From Shinella sp. SUS2 (GTDB taxonomy: Bacteria > Pseudomonadota > Alphaproteobacteria > Rhizobiales > Rhizobiaceae), in the NCBI RefSeq assembly GCF_001262505.1, contig NZ_KQ410738.1:62001-126000 (forward strand): 64,000 nucleotides of DNA. Reading direction: 5' to 3'. The notes beneath the pieces are model-generated. The model worked only from the letters and a program-made list of their open reading frames with translations. It did not search any database and was not told where the DNA came from. Shown piece after piece: positions 1 to 6,954 of this stretch; within the stretch, counting starts at the first letter, position 1, and every line of letters begins with the position of its first letter. A program made the position numbers and the translations under genes.

Positions 1-21
1 TAGCGGCGGGCACGGTCCGGA

Positions 22-58
22 GCTTGAAATCGCTTGCGACAGATGGCATATTTCAAGC
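22..58. promoter_or_regulatory. Inverted repeat before the toxin-antitoxin genes
   Basis: GCTTGAAAT (22-30) and ATTTCAAGC (50-58) form a perfect 9-base inverted repeat with a 19-base spacer, ending 23 bases before the antitoxin start at 82. Xre-type antitoxins usually repress their own operon through such repeats, so this is the likely autoregulatory operator. The function is inferred from position and symmetry. Confidence 0.55.
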
Positions 59-81
59 GACATATGACGTGGAGAAGAGGT

Positions 82-564
82 ATGGCCGTCGCGGCAAAGG
101 CAATTCCGGCAGCAGCCGGTGGCGAATTGCAGAAAATCGAAGCCCTGCTCGGCGGCTCGCGCATCCTGTCGCGCCGCCTGACCAATGCGCTCGACGCCCA
201 TGAACTGCTGCTGCATGGCTTGCCCGCCTCGGCACTCGATCACCTTGTCGGCAGCCTCGTCTTCATCGGCAAGAACGAGTCGCTCGAAAAGGCCGTGGGC
301 ATGAGCCTGCGCACCTGGCAGCGGCGGAAGGACACGCCCTCCAAGCCACTCAGCCTGGAACAGAGCGGACGGACGTGGAAATTCGCCGAGATCTTGGCAA
401 AGGCGACCGATATCTTCGGATCGCAGGCGGAAGCCGAGCAATGGCTGGAGCGGCCGGCCATCGGGCTTGACCAGCGTCGTCCCATCGACCTTCTCGGCAC
501 GCCTGCCGGCGTGGAGCTCGTCGAGGACCATCTCGACCGTCTGGAATACGGCGTCTACGCATGA
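82..564 (+). CDS. Xre/MbcA/ParS-type antitoxin (DUF2384) of a RES-Xre system
   Basis: A 160-residue antitoxin expected to bind and silence the RES toxin encoded next to it and to repress their shared promoter. A helix-turn-helix-like segment lies near residues 71-83 (AVGMSLRTWQRRK). The C-terminal toxin-binding DUF2384 region is seen at about 118-140, with WLERPAIGL followed by RRPIDLLGT. I chose ATG 82 because GGAGAAGAGG sits just before it; the upstream in-frame ATG at 34 lies within the inverted repeat and would add 16 unrelated residues. The stop overlaps the toxin start by four bases (ATGA), the usual sign of translational coupling. Family assignment is firm; autorepression is inferred. 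Confidence 0.9.
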   Translation: MAVAAKAIPAAAGGELQKIEALLGGSRILSRRLTNALDAHELLLHGLPASALDHLVGSLVFIGKNESLEKAVGMSLRTWQRRKDTPSKPLSLEQSGRTWKFAEILAKATDIFGSQAEAEQWLERPAIGLDQRRPIDLLGTPAGVELVEDHLDRLEYGVYA

Positions 565-1067
565 CCTTTCTGCCCATTGCGCTCGGCGGGAGCGAGCTGG
601 TCGCCTGGCGGCTCGATCAGGCCATCCATGCGCCGAGCTGGGACAGCGGCGAAGGCGCCTACCGCGTCGGCGGCCGCTGGAACAGCAAGGGCACACGCGC
701 TGTCTATTGCTCGCTCGATCCTGCCACGGCCATTCTCGAAGTGGCGGTCCACAAGGGGTTTCGGGCACTCGACACCGTCGCGCACCGCATGACGGCCGCC
801 GTCATCGCCGATATCGGCGATGTCCACATCATCGACCCGGAAACGGTGCCCAACCCCAACTGGCTACGCCCCGGCATTCCCGGCGCAGGTCAACAGGCCT
901 TCGGCGATGATCTCCTCCGACGGCACCGCTTCGTTGCCATTCCAAGCGCGGTCTCGCCGCACAGCTGGAACCTGATCTTTCTCGCCGGTGCTGCCCCCGG
1001 CACATACACCCTGAAATTCCAGGAAGGCTTTGCCCTCGACACGAGACTGCATCCATCGACAGCGTGA
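561..1067 (+). CDS. RES-domain toxin
   Basis: A 168-residue RES-family toxin. Characterised RES toxins deplete cellular NAD+ by glycohydrolase or phosphorylase activity, halting growth when the antitoxin is lost. Family marks include GGRWNSKG at about 37-44, AVYCS at about 47-51, ATAILEV at about 55-61, and a late serine in IPSAVSPHSW. The gene follows the Xre/ParS antitoxin with a four-base overlap, the standard order for this type II system. Length is normal for the family and the arginine and glutamate usually implicated in catalysis (near 39 and 60) are present, so it is probably active. Confidence 0.9.
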   Translation: MTFLPIALGGSELVAWRLDQAIHAPSWDSGEGAYRVGGRWNSKGTRAVYCSLDPATAILEVAVHKGFRALDTVAHRMTAAVIADIGDVHIIDPETVPNPNWLRPGIPGAGQQAFGDDLLRRHRFVAIPSAVSPHSWNLIFLAGAAPGTYTLKFQEGFALDTRLHPSTA

Positions 1068-1093
1068 AGCCGATTTCAGGAGGCTGGGGAACC

Positions 1094-1723
1094 ATGAACA
1101 CACCCGCGGAAGAGCCGAAGCCGACGGCCGTCAGGGCAACGCGCCTGACGATCCTCTGCCGTGGTGCGACCGCGGCCAACCAGCAATCCCGCTTTTTCTC
1201 CGATGCTCCGCTCTTGCCCAAGGAGCGGGTTCGATTGAGCAACCGGGCCCAAAACCTCGGCCGGTTCACCTCCGTGCTGCACGCACCCGAACATTCTGCG
1301 GCCGAAACAGCCGCCGCCTTCTCTCCAGGCGCAGCAGCATGCCTCGCGCTCCGGGATGTCGATTACGGACGGTGGAACGGCCGGACGGTGGCGGAGGTAG
1401 CGGAAGAATCATCGCAGGATCTGCAGTGCTGGATGTCTGATCCATCCTCCGCTCCGCATGGCGGTGAAACCCTGCAGGCAGTGCAGGACCGGGCCGTGGC
1501 CTGGCTGAACCACCTTCCTGCAGAAGGCGGGCATATGCTCGCCGTGACCCATGCCATTGTCCTGAAACTGCTCTTCCTGCATGTGGTCGGCGCCCCGCTG
1601 ACCTCGATCTGGCGCATCGACGTCGAGCCGCTCGGACTGCTGGCTCTGACCAGCGATGGAAGACGCTGGGCGCTCAGAAGCTTCGGCGCGGAGCTGCCGG
1701 ACGGGTCGCCGCAGACCGGCTGA
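1094..1723 (+). CDS. Histidine-phosphatase-superfamily protein lacking the catalytic histidine
   Basis: A 209-residue protein of the histidine phosphatase (phosphoglycerate-mutase-like) superfamily. The N-terminal beta strand and loop LTILCRGATAAN (18-29) align with the family RHG motif, but the nucleophilic His is Arg23 (codon CGT, 1160-1162). The downstream ALRDVDYGRWNG (86-96) and AVTHAI with His153 are intact. It is therefore probably not a phosphohistidine-forming phosphatase and may bind ligands or be decaying. I chose ATG 1094 because AGGAGG (1078-1083) precedes it; a GTG at 1064 would overlap the toxin stop but lacks such a site. It could be the third gene of the toxin-antitoxin transcript. 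Confidence 0.75.
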   Translation: MNTPAEEPKPTAVRATRLTILCRGATAANQQSRFFSDAPLLPKERVRLSNRAQNLGRFTSVLHAPEHSAAETAAAFSPGAAACLALRDVDYGRWNGRTVAEVAEESSQDLQCWMSDPSSAPHGGETLQAVQDRAVAWLNHLPAEGGHMLAVTHAIVLKLLFLHVVGAPLTSIWRIDVEPLGLLALTSDGRRWALRSFGAELPDGSPQTG

Positions 1724-1747
1724 CCCGCCCGGGCTGGTGTTCAGCCG

Positions 1748-2137
1748 TCAGGCGCGATCGGCGCGATAGGCGACGCAGTCGATCTCGACCCGGCAATCGA
1801 CCATCATGCGCGACTGGACGCAGGCGCGCGCCGGCGGGTTCTTGCCGAAATATTCGGCATAGACGCCGTTGAAGCTCCAGAAATCGCGCGGATCGTCGAG
1901 CCAGACACCGATGCGCACGATATCCTCCAGGCCGTAGCCGGCCTCGTCGAGAATGGCGATCATATTCTCGATGGCCTTGCGGCTTTCTGCGACGATGCCG
2001 CCGGAGACGATCTCCCCCTTCTCCATCGGCACCTGGCCGGAGACATAGAGCCAGCCGGCAGCTTCGGTGGCGCGGGCGAAGGGCAGCGGCTGGCCGCCAG
2101 CACCGGTTTCTCCGGCACCGTAACGTTTGATCGTCAT
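1748..2137 (-). CDS. RidA family (YjgF/UK114) enamine/imine deaminase
   Basis: A 129-residue RidA-family protein. Members hydrolyse reactive 2-aminoacrylate-type enamines and imines to ketoacids, or act as specialised deaminases in amino-acid and amine catabolism. Family features are WLYVSGQVP at about 29-37, the central AIENMIAIL helix, and the C-terminal arginine in VQSRMMVDCRVEID that binds the substrate carboxylate. It is the last gene of the minus-strand operon that starts with the amino-acid binding protein at 5159 and begins 16 bases after the ATPase stop. That context suggests it handles imines from the imported amino acid or derivative. The exact substrate is unknown. Confidence 0.9.
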   Translation of the reverse strand: MTIKRYGAGETGAGGQPLPFARATEAAGWLYVSGQVPMEKGEIVSGGIVAESRKAIENMIAILDEAGYGLEDIVRIGVWLDDPRDFWSFNGVYAEYFGKNPPARACVQSRMMVDCRVEIDCVAYRADRA

Positions 2138-2153
2138 GGGATGTGTTTCCTTG

Positions 2154-2924
2154 TCAGTTGAAGCTGGAGGTTTTCAGGAATTCGGCGAGCCGCTCGGTCT
2201 TCGGGCGCACGAACATCTCCCTCGGGTCGCCCTCTTCGCAGATGACGCCCTGGTTCATGAAGATGACCCGCGAGGAGACCTCGAAGGCAAAGCGCATCTC
2301 ATGGGTGACGAGCAGCATGGTCATGCCGTCGGCCGCAAGACCCTTGATGACCTGCAGCACCTCGCCGACCAGTTCCGGGTCGAGCGCGGAGGTCACCTCG
2401 TCGAACAGCATCAGGCGCGGCGACATGGCGATAGCGCGGGCGATGGCGACGCGCTGCTGCTGGCCGCCGGAAAGCTGCCCGGGATAGTGGTTCGTGCGGG
2501 CGGCAAGGCCGACCCGGTCGAGCCATTTCTCGGCGATGGCGCGAGCCTCGGGCTTGGCCATCTTCTTCACCTTGACGAGACCGAGCATGACGTTTTCGGC
2601 AGCAGTCATGTGGGGAAAGAGATTGAACTGCTGGAAGGCCATGCCGGTCAGCGCGCGCTGGCGGGCGATCTCCTTCTCGCTCTTGCGCCGACGCTTGGCG
2701 CCCTCGGCGTGATAGCCGATCTCCTCGCCGTCGAGGCGGATCGTACCGCCCTGGAATTCCTCCAGCATGTTGATACAGCGCAGCATGGTCGTCTTGCCGG
2801 AGCCGGACGAGCCGATGATGGAAATGACCTCGCCCTCCTCCACGGCACAGTCGACGCTCTTCAGCACTTCGTTCTGGCCGTAGGTCTTGCGCAGGCCCTT
2901 GATGTCGAGATTGGTCTTGGCCAT
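2154..2924 (-). CDS. Polar amino-acid ABC importer, ATP-binding subunit
   Basis: A 256-residue cytoplasmic ATPase of the GlnQ/HisP group that powers uptake through the two permeases encoded upstream. Walker A is IIGSSGSGKT (about 36-45), the Q-loop lies in AFQQFNLFPH, the signature is LSGGQQQRVAIARA, Walker B is LMLFDEVTSALDPE and the switch histidine is in LLVTHEM. I chose ATG 2924 because GAGGAG lies upstream on the minus strand and the product then begins MAKTNLDIKG; the longer open frame would run back into the permease gene. It forms one operon with 2935-5159 and with RidA. Confidence 0.95.
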   Translation of the reverse strand: MAKTNLDIKGLRKTYGQNEVLKSVDCAVEEGEVISIIGSSGSGKTTMLRCINMLEEFQGGTIRLDGEEIGYHAEGAKRRRKSEKEIARQRALTGMAFQQFNLFPHMTAAENVMLGLVKVKKMAKPEARAIAEKWLDRVGLAARTNHYPGQLSGGQQQRVAIARAIAMSPRLMLFDEVTSALDPELVGEVLQVIKGLAADGMTMLLVTHEMRFAFEVSSRVIFMNQGVICEEGDPREMFVRPKTERLAEFLKTSSFN

Positions 2925-2934
2925 CGGGGTCTCC

Positions 2935-3597
2935 TCAGGACGGCAGGGCGGTCTTGCGCTCGACATACTTGCCGAGGCGCTCGATGCCGAAATTGACGAT
3001 GAAATAGAGGGCGCCGGCCAGGAAATAGAACTGGAGGCTCATGAAGTTGCGCGAGATGATCTCCTGCGTGCGCAGGAGAAGTTCCGCAACGCCGATGACG
3101 GACAGCAGCGTCGAGGCCTTCACCATCTCGGCCGCCGTGTTGACCCAGGCCGGCAGGCACTGGCGCAGGGCCTGCGGCCAGAGCACCGAGGTGAAGGTCT
3201 GGCCGAAGGTGAGGCCGATCGCCTTGGCCGCCTCGGTCTGCCCCTTCGGAATGGCCTGAAGCGCGCCGCGCACGATCTCGCCGATATGGGACGAGCAGAA
3301 GACGGCAAGGGCCAGGACGCCGGCCGAGAAGGGACCGAGATCCACGCCGGCGGCAGCGGAGACGTAGTAGCTCGCCAGAACGAGCACCAGCACCGGCGTG
3401 CCGCGGATGATATCCGTATAGGCGCGCACGATGAAGCGCAACACGCGCCCTCCATAGACGAGCGCAAGGCCGACGAGCACGCCGAACAGGGAGCCGGCAA
3501 CGATGGCGAGCAGGGAAATGGAGACCGTGGTGGCAAGGCCCGTCATGATGACGTAGCGCGCGATCCAGAGCTGTTCGAGAAAGGCAAAGGAGGTCAT
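2935..3597 (-). CDS. Polar amino-acid ABC importer, permease subunit
   Basis: A 220-residue inner-membrane permease of the HisM/GlnP family. It has about five hydrophobic segments, beginning near residue 17 (VIMTGLATTVSISLLAIVAG). The coupling loop contains GQTEAAKAIGLTFGQTF, the EAA motif that docks on the ATPase. It starts six bases after the stop of the sister permease and ends ten bases before the ATPase start, so the three are co-transcribed and probably form a heterodimeric channel. Substrate specificity cannot be read from the permease. Confidence 0.94.
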   Translation of the reverse strand: MTSFAFLEQLWIARYVIMTGLATTVSISLLAIVAGSLFGVLVGLALVYGGRVLRFIVRAYTDIIRGTPVLVLVLASYYVSAAAGVDLGPFSAGVLALAVFCSSHIGEIVRGALQAIPKGQTEAAKAIGLTFGQTFTSVLWPQALRQCLPAWVNTAAEMVKASTLLSVIGVAELLLRTQEIISRNFMSLQFYFLAGALYFIVNFGIERLGKYVERKTALPS

Positions 3598-3603
3598 CCG
3601 GGT

Positions 3604-4266
3604 CTACCTCGGCAGGGCCAGCCGGCGCTCGACCAGGCGGAGCAATGCGGCAATGAGGAAACAGGTGGCGACATAGAGGGCCGAGGTCACCATCCAGGTC
3701 TCGATAACGCGGAAGCTCTCGACATTGATCTTGCGCGCCGCGAAGGTCAGCTCCGGCACGGCGATCGCCGCGGCAAGCGAAGTATCCTTGAAGAGCGAGA
3801 TGACCGTGGAGGAGAGCGAGGGCAGCACGTTGCGCAGCATCAGCGGCGCGATGATCGAGCTGCGAATCTGCATGGACGTGAGGCCGATGGCAAGCCCCGC
3901 CTCTGTCAGCCCGCGCGGAATGGACAGGAGCCCGGCACGAAAGACTTCGGCAAGATAGGCGCCGGAATAGAGCGAAAGCACCAGCACGAAGCTTTCGATC
4001 TTGCCCAGCCGGAAGCCCATCTGCGGCAGCGCGAAATAGGCGAAGAGCACCAGCACGAGGATCGGCAGGTTGCGGATGATCGTGACGTAGAGCCGCGCCG
4101 GCGCACTGACGAACCGGCTCTTCGACGTCAGCGCGAAGGCGACGGCAAGGCCGATGGCCGCACCGATGAGGATGGAGGTGACGGCAAGGCCGAGGCTCAG
4201 GGCAAGGCCGCTAAGCAGGAGATCGAAGCTGCGCCAGACGGCGGCAAAGTTCAGCGTGTAACCCAT
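3604..4266 (-). CDS. Polar amino-acid ABC importer, permease subunit
   Basis: A 220-residue inner-membrane permease, the second half of the amino-acid importer pore. Several hydrophobic helices are visible, including FDLLLSGLALSLGLAVTSIL near residues 14-33, and the EAA-type loop GLTEAGLAIGLTSMQIRSS lies near 130-150. It is separated from the binding-protein gene by a short gap holding an 11-bp hairpin (4285-4310) and is followed by the other permease after six bases. The two permeases are similar in length and layout, as in heterodimeric HisQM-type pores. Confidence 0.94.
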   Translation of the reverse strand: MGYTLNFAAVWRSFDLLLSGLALSLGLAVTSILIGAAIGLAVAFALTSKSRFVSAPARLYVTIIRNLPILVLVLFAYFALPQMGFRLGKIESFVLVLSLYSGAYLAEVFRAGLLSIPRGLTEAGLAIGLTSMQIRSSIIAPLMLRNVLPSLSSTVISLFKDTSLAAAIAVPELTFAARKINVESFRVIETWMVTSALYVATCFLIAALLRLVERRLALPR

Positions 4267-4284
4267 GGCAGGCTATCCCGATTC

Positions 4285-4310
4285 GGGGAGCGGGGCAGGC
4301 CCCGCTCCCC
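4285..4310 (-). promoter_or_regulatory. Intercistronic hairpin after the binding-protein gene
   Basis: GGGGAGCGGGG (4285-4295) and CCCCGCTCCCC (4300-4310) form a perfect 11-bp stem with a CAGG loop, directly after the binding-protein stop. No T-run follows on the minus strand. It more likely stabilises or attenuates the transcript, so that the binding protein is made in excess, than ends it. Confidence 0.6.
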
Positions 4311-4316
4311 TGACAA

Positions 4317-5159
4317 TCACTTGAATTCGACCGGGAAGCCGATCTGCGGAGGCGCCAGTTCCTTGCCGAACCAGGTCTTGTAGGACGTGGCGTAGAAATC
4401 GAACTCGACGCCGGTCATGGCCTCATGCAGGGCCGTGTTGACGAAGTTCAGCCAGTCCTGGTCGCCACGCTTGACGCCGCAGGCATAGGTCTGCGGGTTC
4501 CAGCCGTAGCCGGCATCCTTGTAGCGGCCGGGATTCTGCGTCATGTACCAGGCAAGCGACGACTGGTCGGTGGCGACCGCATCGGAACGTCCGGATTCCA
4601 GCGCCTGGTAGATCAGATCGACGGACTCGTACTGGTCGACCGTCGCCTCGGGCAGTGCGGCATGCACCATCGCCTCGGCATAGACGTTCTGCAGAACCGA
4701 GATGGTGACGGAGGAACCCGCCGCCTTCAGCGCCGCATAGTCGGCATGCTTGCCGTCCGCCTTCAGCATCAAGCCGACGCCTTCGCGATAATAGGGAATG
4801 GTGAAGGCGATCTGCTGGGCGCGCTCGCCCGTCACCGTCATGAACTGGCAGGTGATGTCGACCTTGTCCGTGGTGATGTTCGGGATGCGCGCGTCGGACG
4901 ACTGGTTGACATACTCGATCTTGTCCGGGTCGCCGAACAGTGCCTTGGCGATGATGCGGCCCATATCGACGTCGAAGCCCTGCAGCTTGTCTTCCGCGCT
5001 CTTGAAATGCCAGGGCGCATTCGTGCTGCCGGTACCGAGGACCAGGTGGCCGCGGGCAATGACTTCATCGAGCTTGCTGCCGTCGGCGAGAACCGGCGTG
5101 GAAAACAGCGCAGCGGAAACAGCCAGCGTCAGCGCGCCGGCGCGAAAGGAAATGGTCAT
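4317..5159 (-). CDS. Amino-acid ABC importer, periplasmic binding protein
   Basis: A 280-residue type-II periplasmic binding protein (SBP_bac_3 family) that delivers a polar amino acid or related compound to the permeases at 2935-4266. The signal peptide is TISFRAGALTLAVSAALFST with cleavage near VLADG. The mature part begins KLDEVIARGHLVLGTGSTNA and carries the family's GFDVDMGRIIAKAL block. ATG 5159 is preceded by GGGGAG; the open frame extends eight codons upstream without support. First gene of a five-gene operon ending in ridA. A 36-base inverted repeat upstream (5186-5221) may be its control site. The ligand is not known. Confidence 0.93.
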   Translation of the reverse strand: MTISFRAGALTLAVSAALFSTPVLADGSKLDEVIARGHLVLGTGSTNAPWHFKSAEDKLQGFDVDMGRIIAKALFGDPDKIEYVNQSSDARIPNITTDKVDITCQFMTVTGERAQQIAFTIPYYREGVGLMLKADGKHADYAALKAAGSSVTISVLQNVYAEAMVHAALPEATVDQYESVDLIYQALESGRSDAVATDQSSLAWYMTQNPGRYKDAGYGWNPQTYACGVKRGDQDWLNFVNTALHEAMTGVEFDFYATSYKTWFGKELAPPQIGFPVEFK

Positions 5160-5185
5160 GGTGCTCCCCCAAAAGAAATTCACAT

Positions 5186-5221
5186 GTCCGATATAATGTA
5201 CATATGTCTGCTTTATCGGAC
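5186..5221. promoter_or_regulatory. Inverted-repeat operator candidate before the amino-acid importer operon
   Basis: GTCCGATA (5186-5193) and TATCGGAC (5214-5221) are a perfect 8-base inverted repeat around a 20-base spacer that contains the palindrome ATGTACAT (5196-5203). It starts 27 bases before the binding-protein ATG, where a repressor would overlap the promoter. The regulator is not identifiable here. Confidence 0.5.
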
Positions 5222-5819
5222 GAATGTATGAAGCTTGATGAGCGGCCGCTTGTCAATAGGCCTCCCGCGAAAACCACGCGCACCGATACAAAACGGCGTG
5301 TTTTGCAACCACATCCGGCAGAACAGGTGGGATATGTCGATCGAGAGCCACGCCTCCAACGACGCCGGTGACGGTTGGAGAGACTGGCAGCGGCGGCGGA
5401 GCGCCCCCCCGGATTCCATGAGGCGGCGCGGGCGCGCCACCAGTCGTCGCACAAGCGCCATTCGCACTTGTGCGCCTCGTCCTGGATGACCTGGCCAAGC
5501 CTCACGGCACCAGGCCCCGCATCATCAGGATCGAGATAGACAAGATAAATCGCGGGCTATTGTTCCGCCCCTTCTTGGAGCGGCAACGGTTTTAGCTTTC
5601 CGGCCCCGGCTCCTCTCGGATACAGTCCTCCGGGAGCCCAACAAACCCATGCCCATGCAGGCAGTGCGGATCGGCGTCACCTTGTGGCCGCCGATCAGGC
5701 ACCGTTCCGTGACGGCAGGATGGCAATGCCCCTTGAGGTCCTCGACCACAAGCCGTGGAGCCTTGCTTTCGACGCGCCTCCCTATGGGAGAGGCGCGCCA
5801 TGACAGAGGCTGGACAACC
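5222..5819. other. Intergenic stretch with no convincing gene
   Basis: About 600 bases between the amino-acid importer operon and the AhpD-like gene. Several short overlapping open frames exist on both strands, but none has a good start site, a recognisable domain or a composition that stands out. It may hold a decayed gene or regulatory RNA; I cannot support either. Confidence 0.5.
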
Positions 5820-6272
5820 CTATGCCGCGTCCAGCGGGTGCTGCGACCGGAAGCCGACGCAAAGACGGTTCCACACATTGATCGTGCCGATCGCGACCGT
5901 CAGCCTCGTTATGTCCGGTTCGGAGAAGAAGGCGCGCATCGGCTCGAAATCCGCATCGGGCGCGCGTGTCTGGGCCACATTGGTGAGGGCTTCGGTCCAG
6001 CCGAGGACAGCTCGCTCACGCGCATCGAAGACCGGGGATTCCTGCCAAACGCTGACCATGTTGATCCATTGCTCACTCAGTCCGTCACGACGCGCTTCCT
6101 TGACATGCATGTCGACACAGTAAGCGCAGCCGTTGATCTGCGAGGCCCGCAGCTTGATGAGATGCAGGAGGCGGTGGTCGATACCGGAATCCTCCCTCAC
6201 ATACTTTTCCAGCGCGGCGACGGCCTTGTAGGCGTCAGGTGCGGCCTTCGGAAAATCGAAACGTGCCTGCAT
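5820..6272 (-). CDS. Carboxymuconolactone decarboxylase/AhpD-family protein
   Basis: A 150-residue alkylhydroperoxidase AhpD-like protein. The signature is the CAYC redox pair followed by VDMH, embedded in LRASQINGCAYCVDMH, which in active members reduces peroxides through a thiol relay. ATG 6272 follows AAGGAG on the minus strand and begins MQARFDFPKAAP; the longer open frame overlaps the upstream regulator gene and lacks family sequence. It lies 34 bases after the Rrf2 regulator stop and shares its operator at 6827-6853, so it is probably induced by an oxidative or electrophilic signal that the regulator senses. The physiological substrate is not defined. Confidence 0.9.
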   Translation of the reverse strand: MQARFDFPKAAPDAYKAVAALEKYVREDSGIDHRLLHLIKLRASQINGCAYCVDMHVKEARRDGLSEQWINMVSVWQESPVFDARERAVLGWTEALTNVAQTRAPDADFEPMRAFFSEPDITRLTVAIGTINVWNRLCVGFRSQHPLDAA

Positions 6273-6306
6273 GGTGTTCTCCTTTTGAGGGTTTGGAATG
6301 TCCGGA

Positions 6307-6813
6307 TCAGGCCTTGCTGCCTGACTTTCGTTCGTGGATGTCCAAGAAGGCACAGCCTCTTGCGACGATAGTGCCATCGTCCATCGCACCGACATCGGCG
6401 AGAATGTCGGCAATGCTCACCCGGCGCAGTTCAGCGCGGTAGGCCTGCTCCGCGCGCAACATCGCCGCATTGATCCCGCAGGGCTTGGTGAGCAGATGGG
6501 CGGGCAGAGGGTTTGGCCCGCGCCGCCTGATCTCGTTGCAGCGGAATGCCGGGCCTGCCCCCTCCACAGCGAGCACGATGTCGAGCAGCGTGATCTTTTC
6601 GGGGGGCCGCGCGAGCCGGTATCCGCCCTTCGGACCCGGAAGAGTCTGGACAATGCCGGCCCCCGACAGCGCTTGCAGGTGCTTCAGAAGATAGCTCGGC
6701 GAAACCCCGTGGAATTCCGCGAGAGCAGCTGCCGACAGAACGCCATCCGCGGAAAGCCCCGAGAGCATCGTCACGCTGTGAATGGCCTGCTCCACGCCAT
6801 CGCTGAGTTTCAT
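6307..6813 (-). CDS. Rrf2-family transcriptional regulator
   Basis: A 168-residue Rrf2-family repressor. A winged helix spans about residues 1-80, with LAEFHGVSPSYLLKHLQAL as the recognition region and GPKGGYRLARPPEKITLLDI as the wing. Three downstream cysteines (in FRCNEI, KPCGIN and ARGCAF) could hold an Fe-S cluster or act as thiol switches, as in IscR, NsrR and related proteins. First gene of a two-gene operon with the AhpD-like protein. A 27-base near-perfect palindrome starts 14 bases upstream of the start codon and is the likely autoregulatory site. Confidence 0.9.
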   Translation of the reverse strand: MKLSDGVEQAIHSVTMLSGLSADGVLSAAALAEFHGVSPSYLLKHLQALSGAGIVQTLPGPKGGYRLARPPEKITLLDIVLAVEGAGPAFRCNEIRRRGPNPLPAHLLTKPCGINAAMLRAEQAYRAELRRVSIADILADVGAMDDGTIVARGCAFLDIHERKSGSKA

Positions 6814-6826
6814 CTTGCACCTCGCT

Positions 6827-6853
6827 AATCACGGATATTTTTTATCCATGATT
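6827..6853. promoter_or_regulatory. Rrf2-type palindromic operator
   Basis: AATCACGGATA (6827-6837), five T, then TATCCATGATT (6843-6853): an 11-base inverted repeat with one mismatch, centred on an AT core. Size and symmetry fit a dimeric Rrf2 repressor, and it lies immediately upstream of the Rrf2 gene. Binding is inferred. Confidence 0.75.
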
Positions 6854-6954
6854 ATAAAGTTCGTCAAGACGCAACTCGGGCCACCCTGCCGGGGGATGGA
6901 AAGGGTTTTCAGCCCCACTCCCCGCTGAATCGTTTTCGCGTGAAGACGGTTGGG

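Noticed and set aside
2887..4383. A 498-codon open frame on the plus strand opposite the amino-acid importer genes
   Set aside because: It is antisense to three well-supported genes, has no recognisable domain and has the repetitive charged composition of GC-rich shadow frames.
5235..5801. Several short frames on both strands between the amino-acid importer and the AhpD-like gene
   Set aside because: No ribosome site, no family resemblance and mutual overlap; I could not choose a coding frame.
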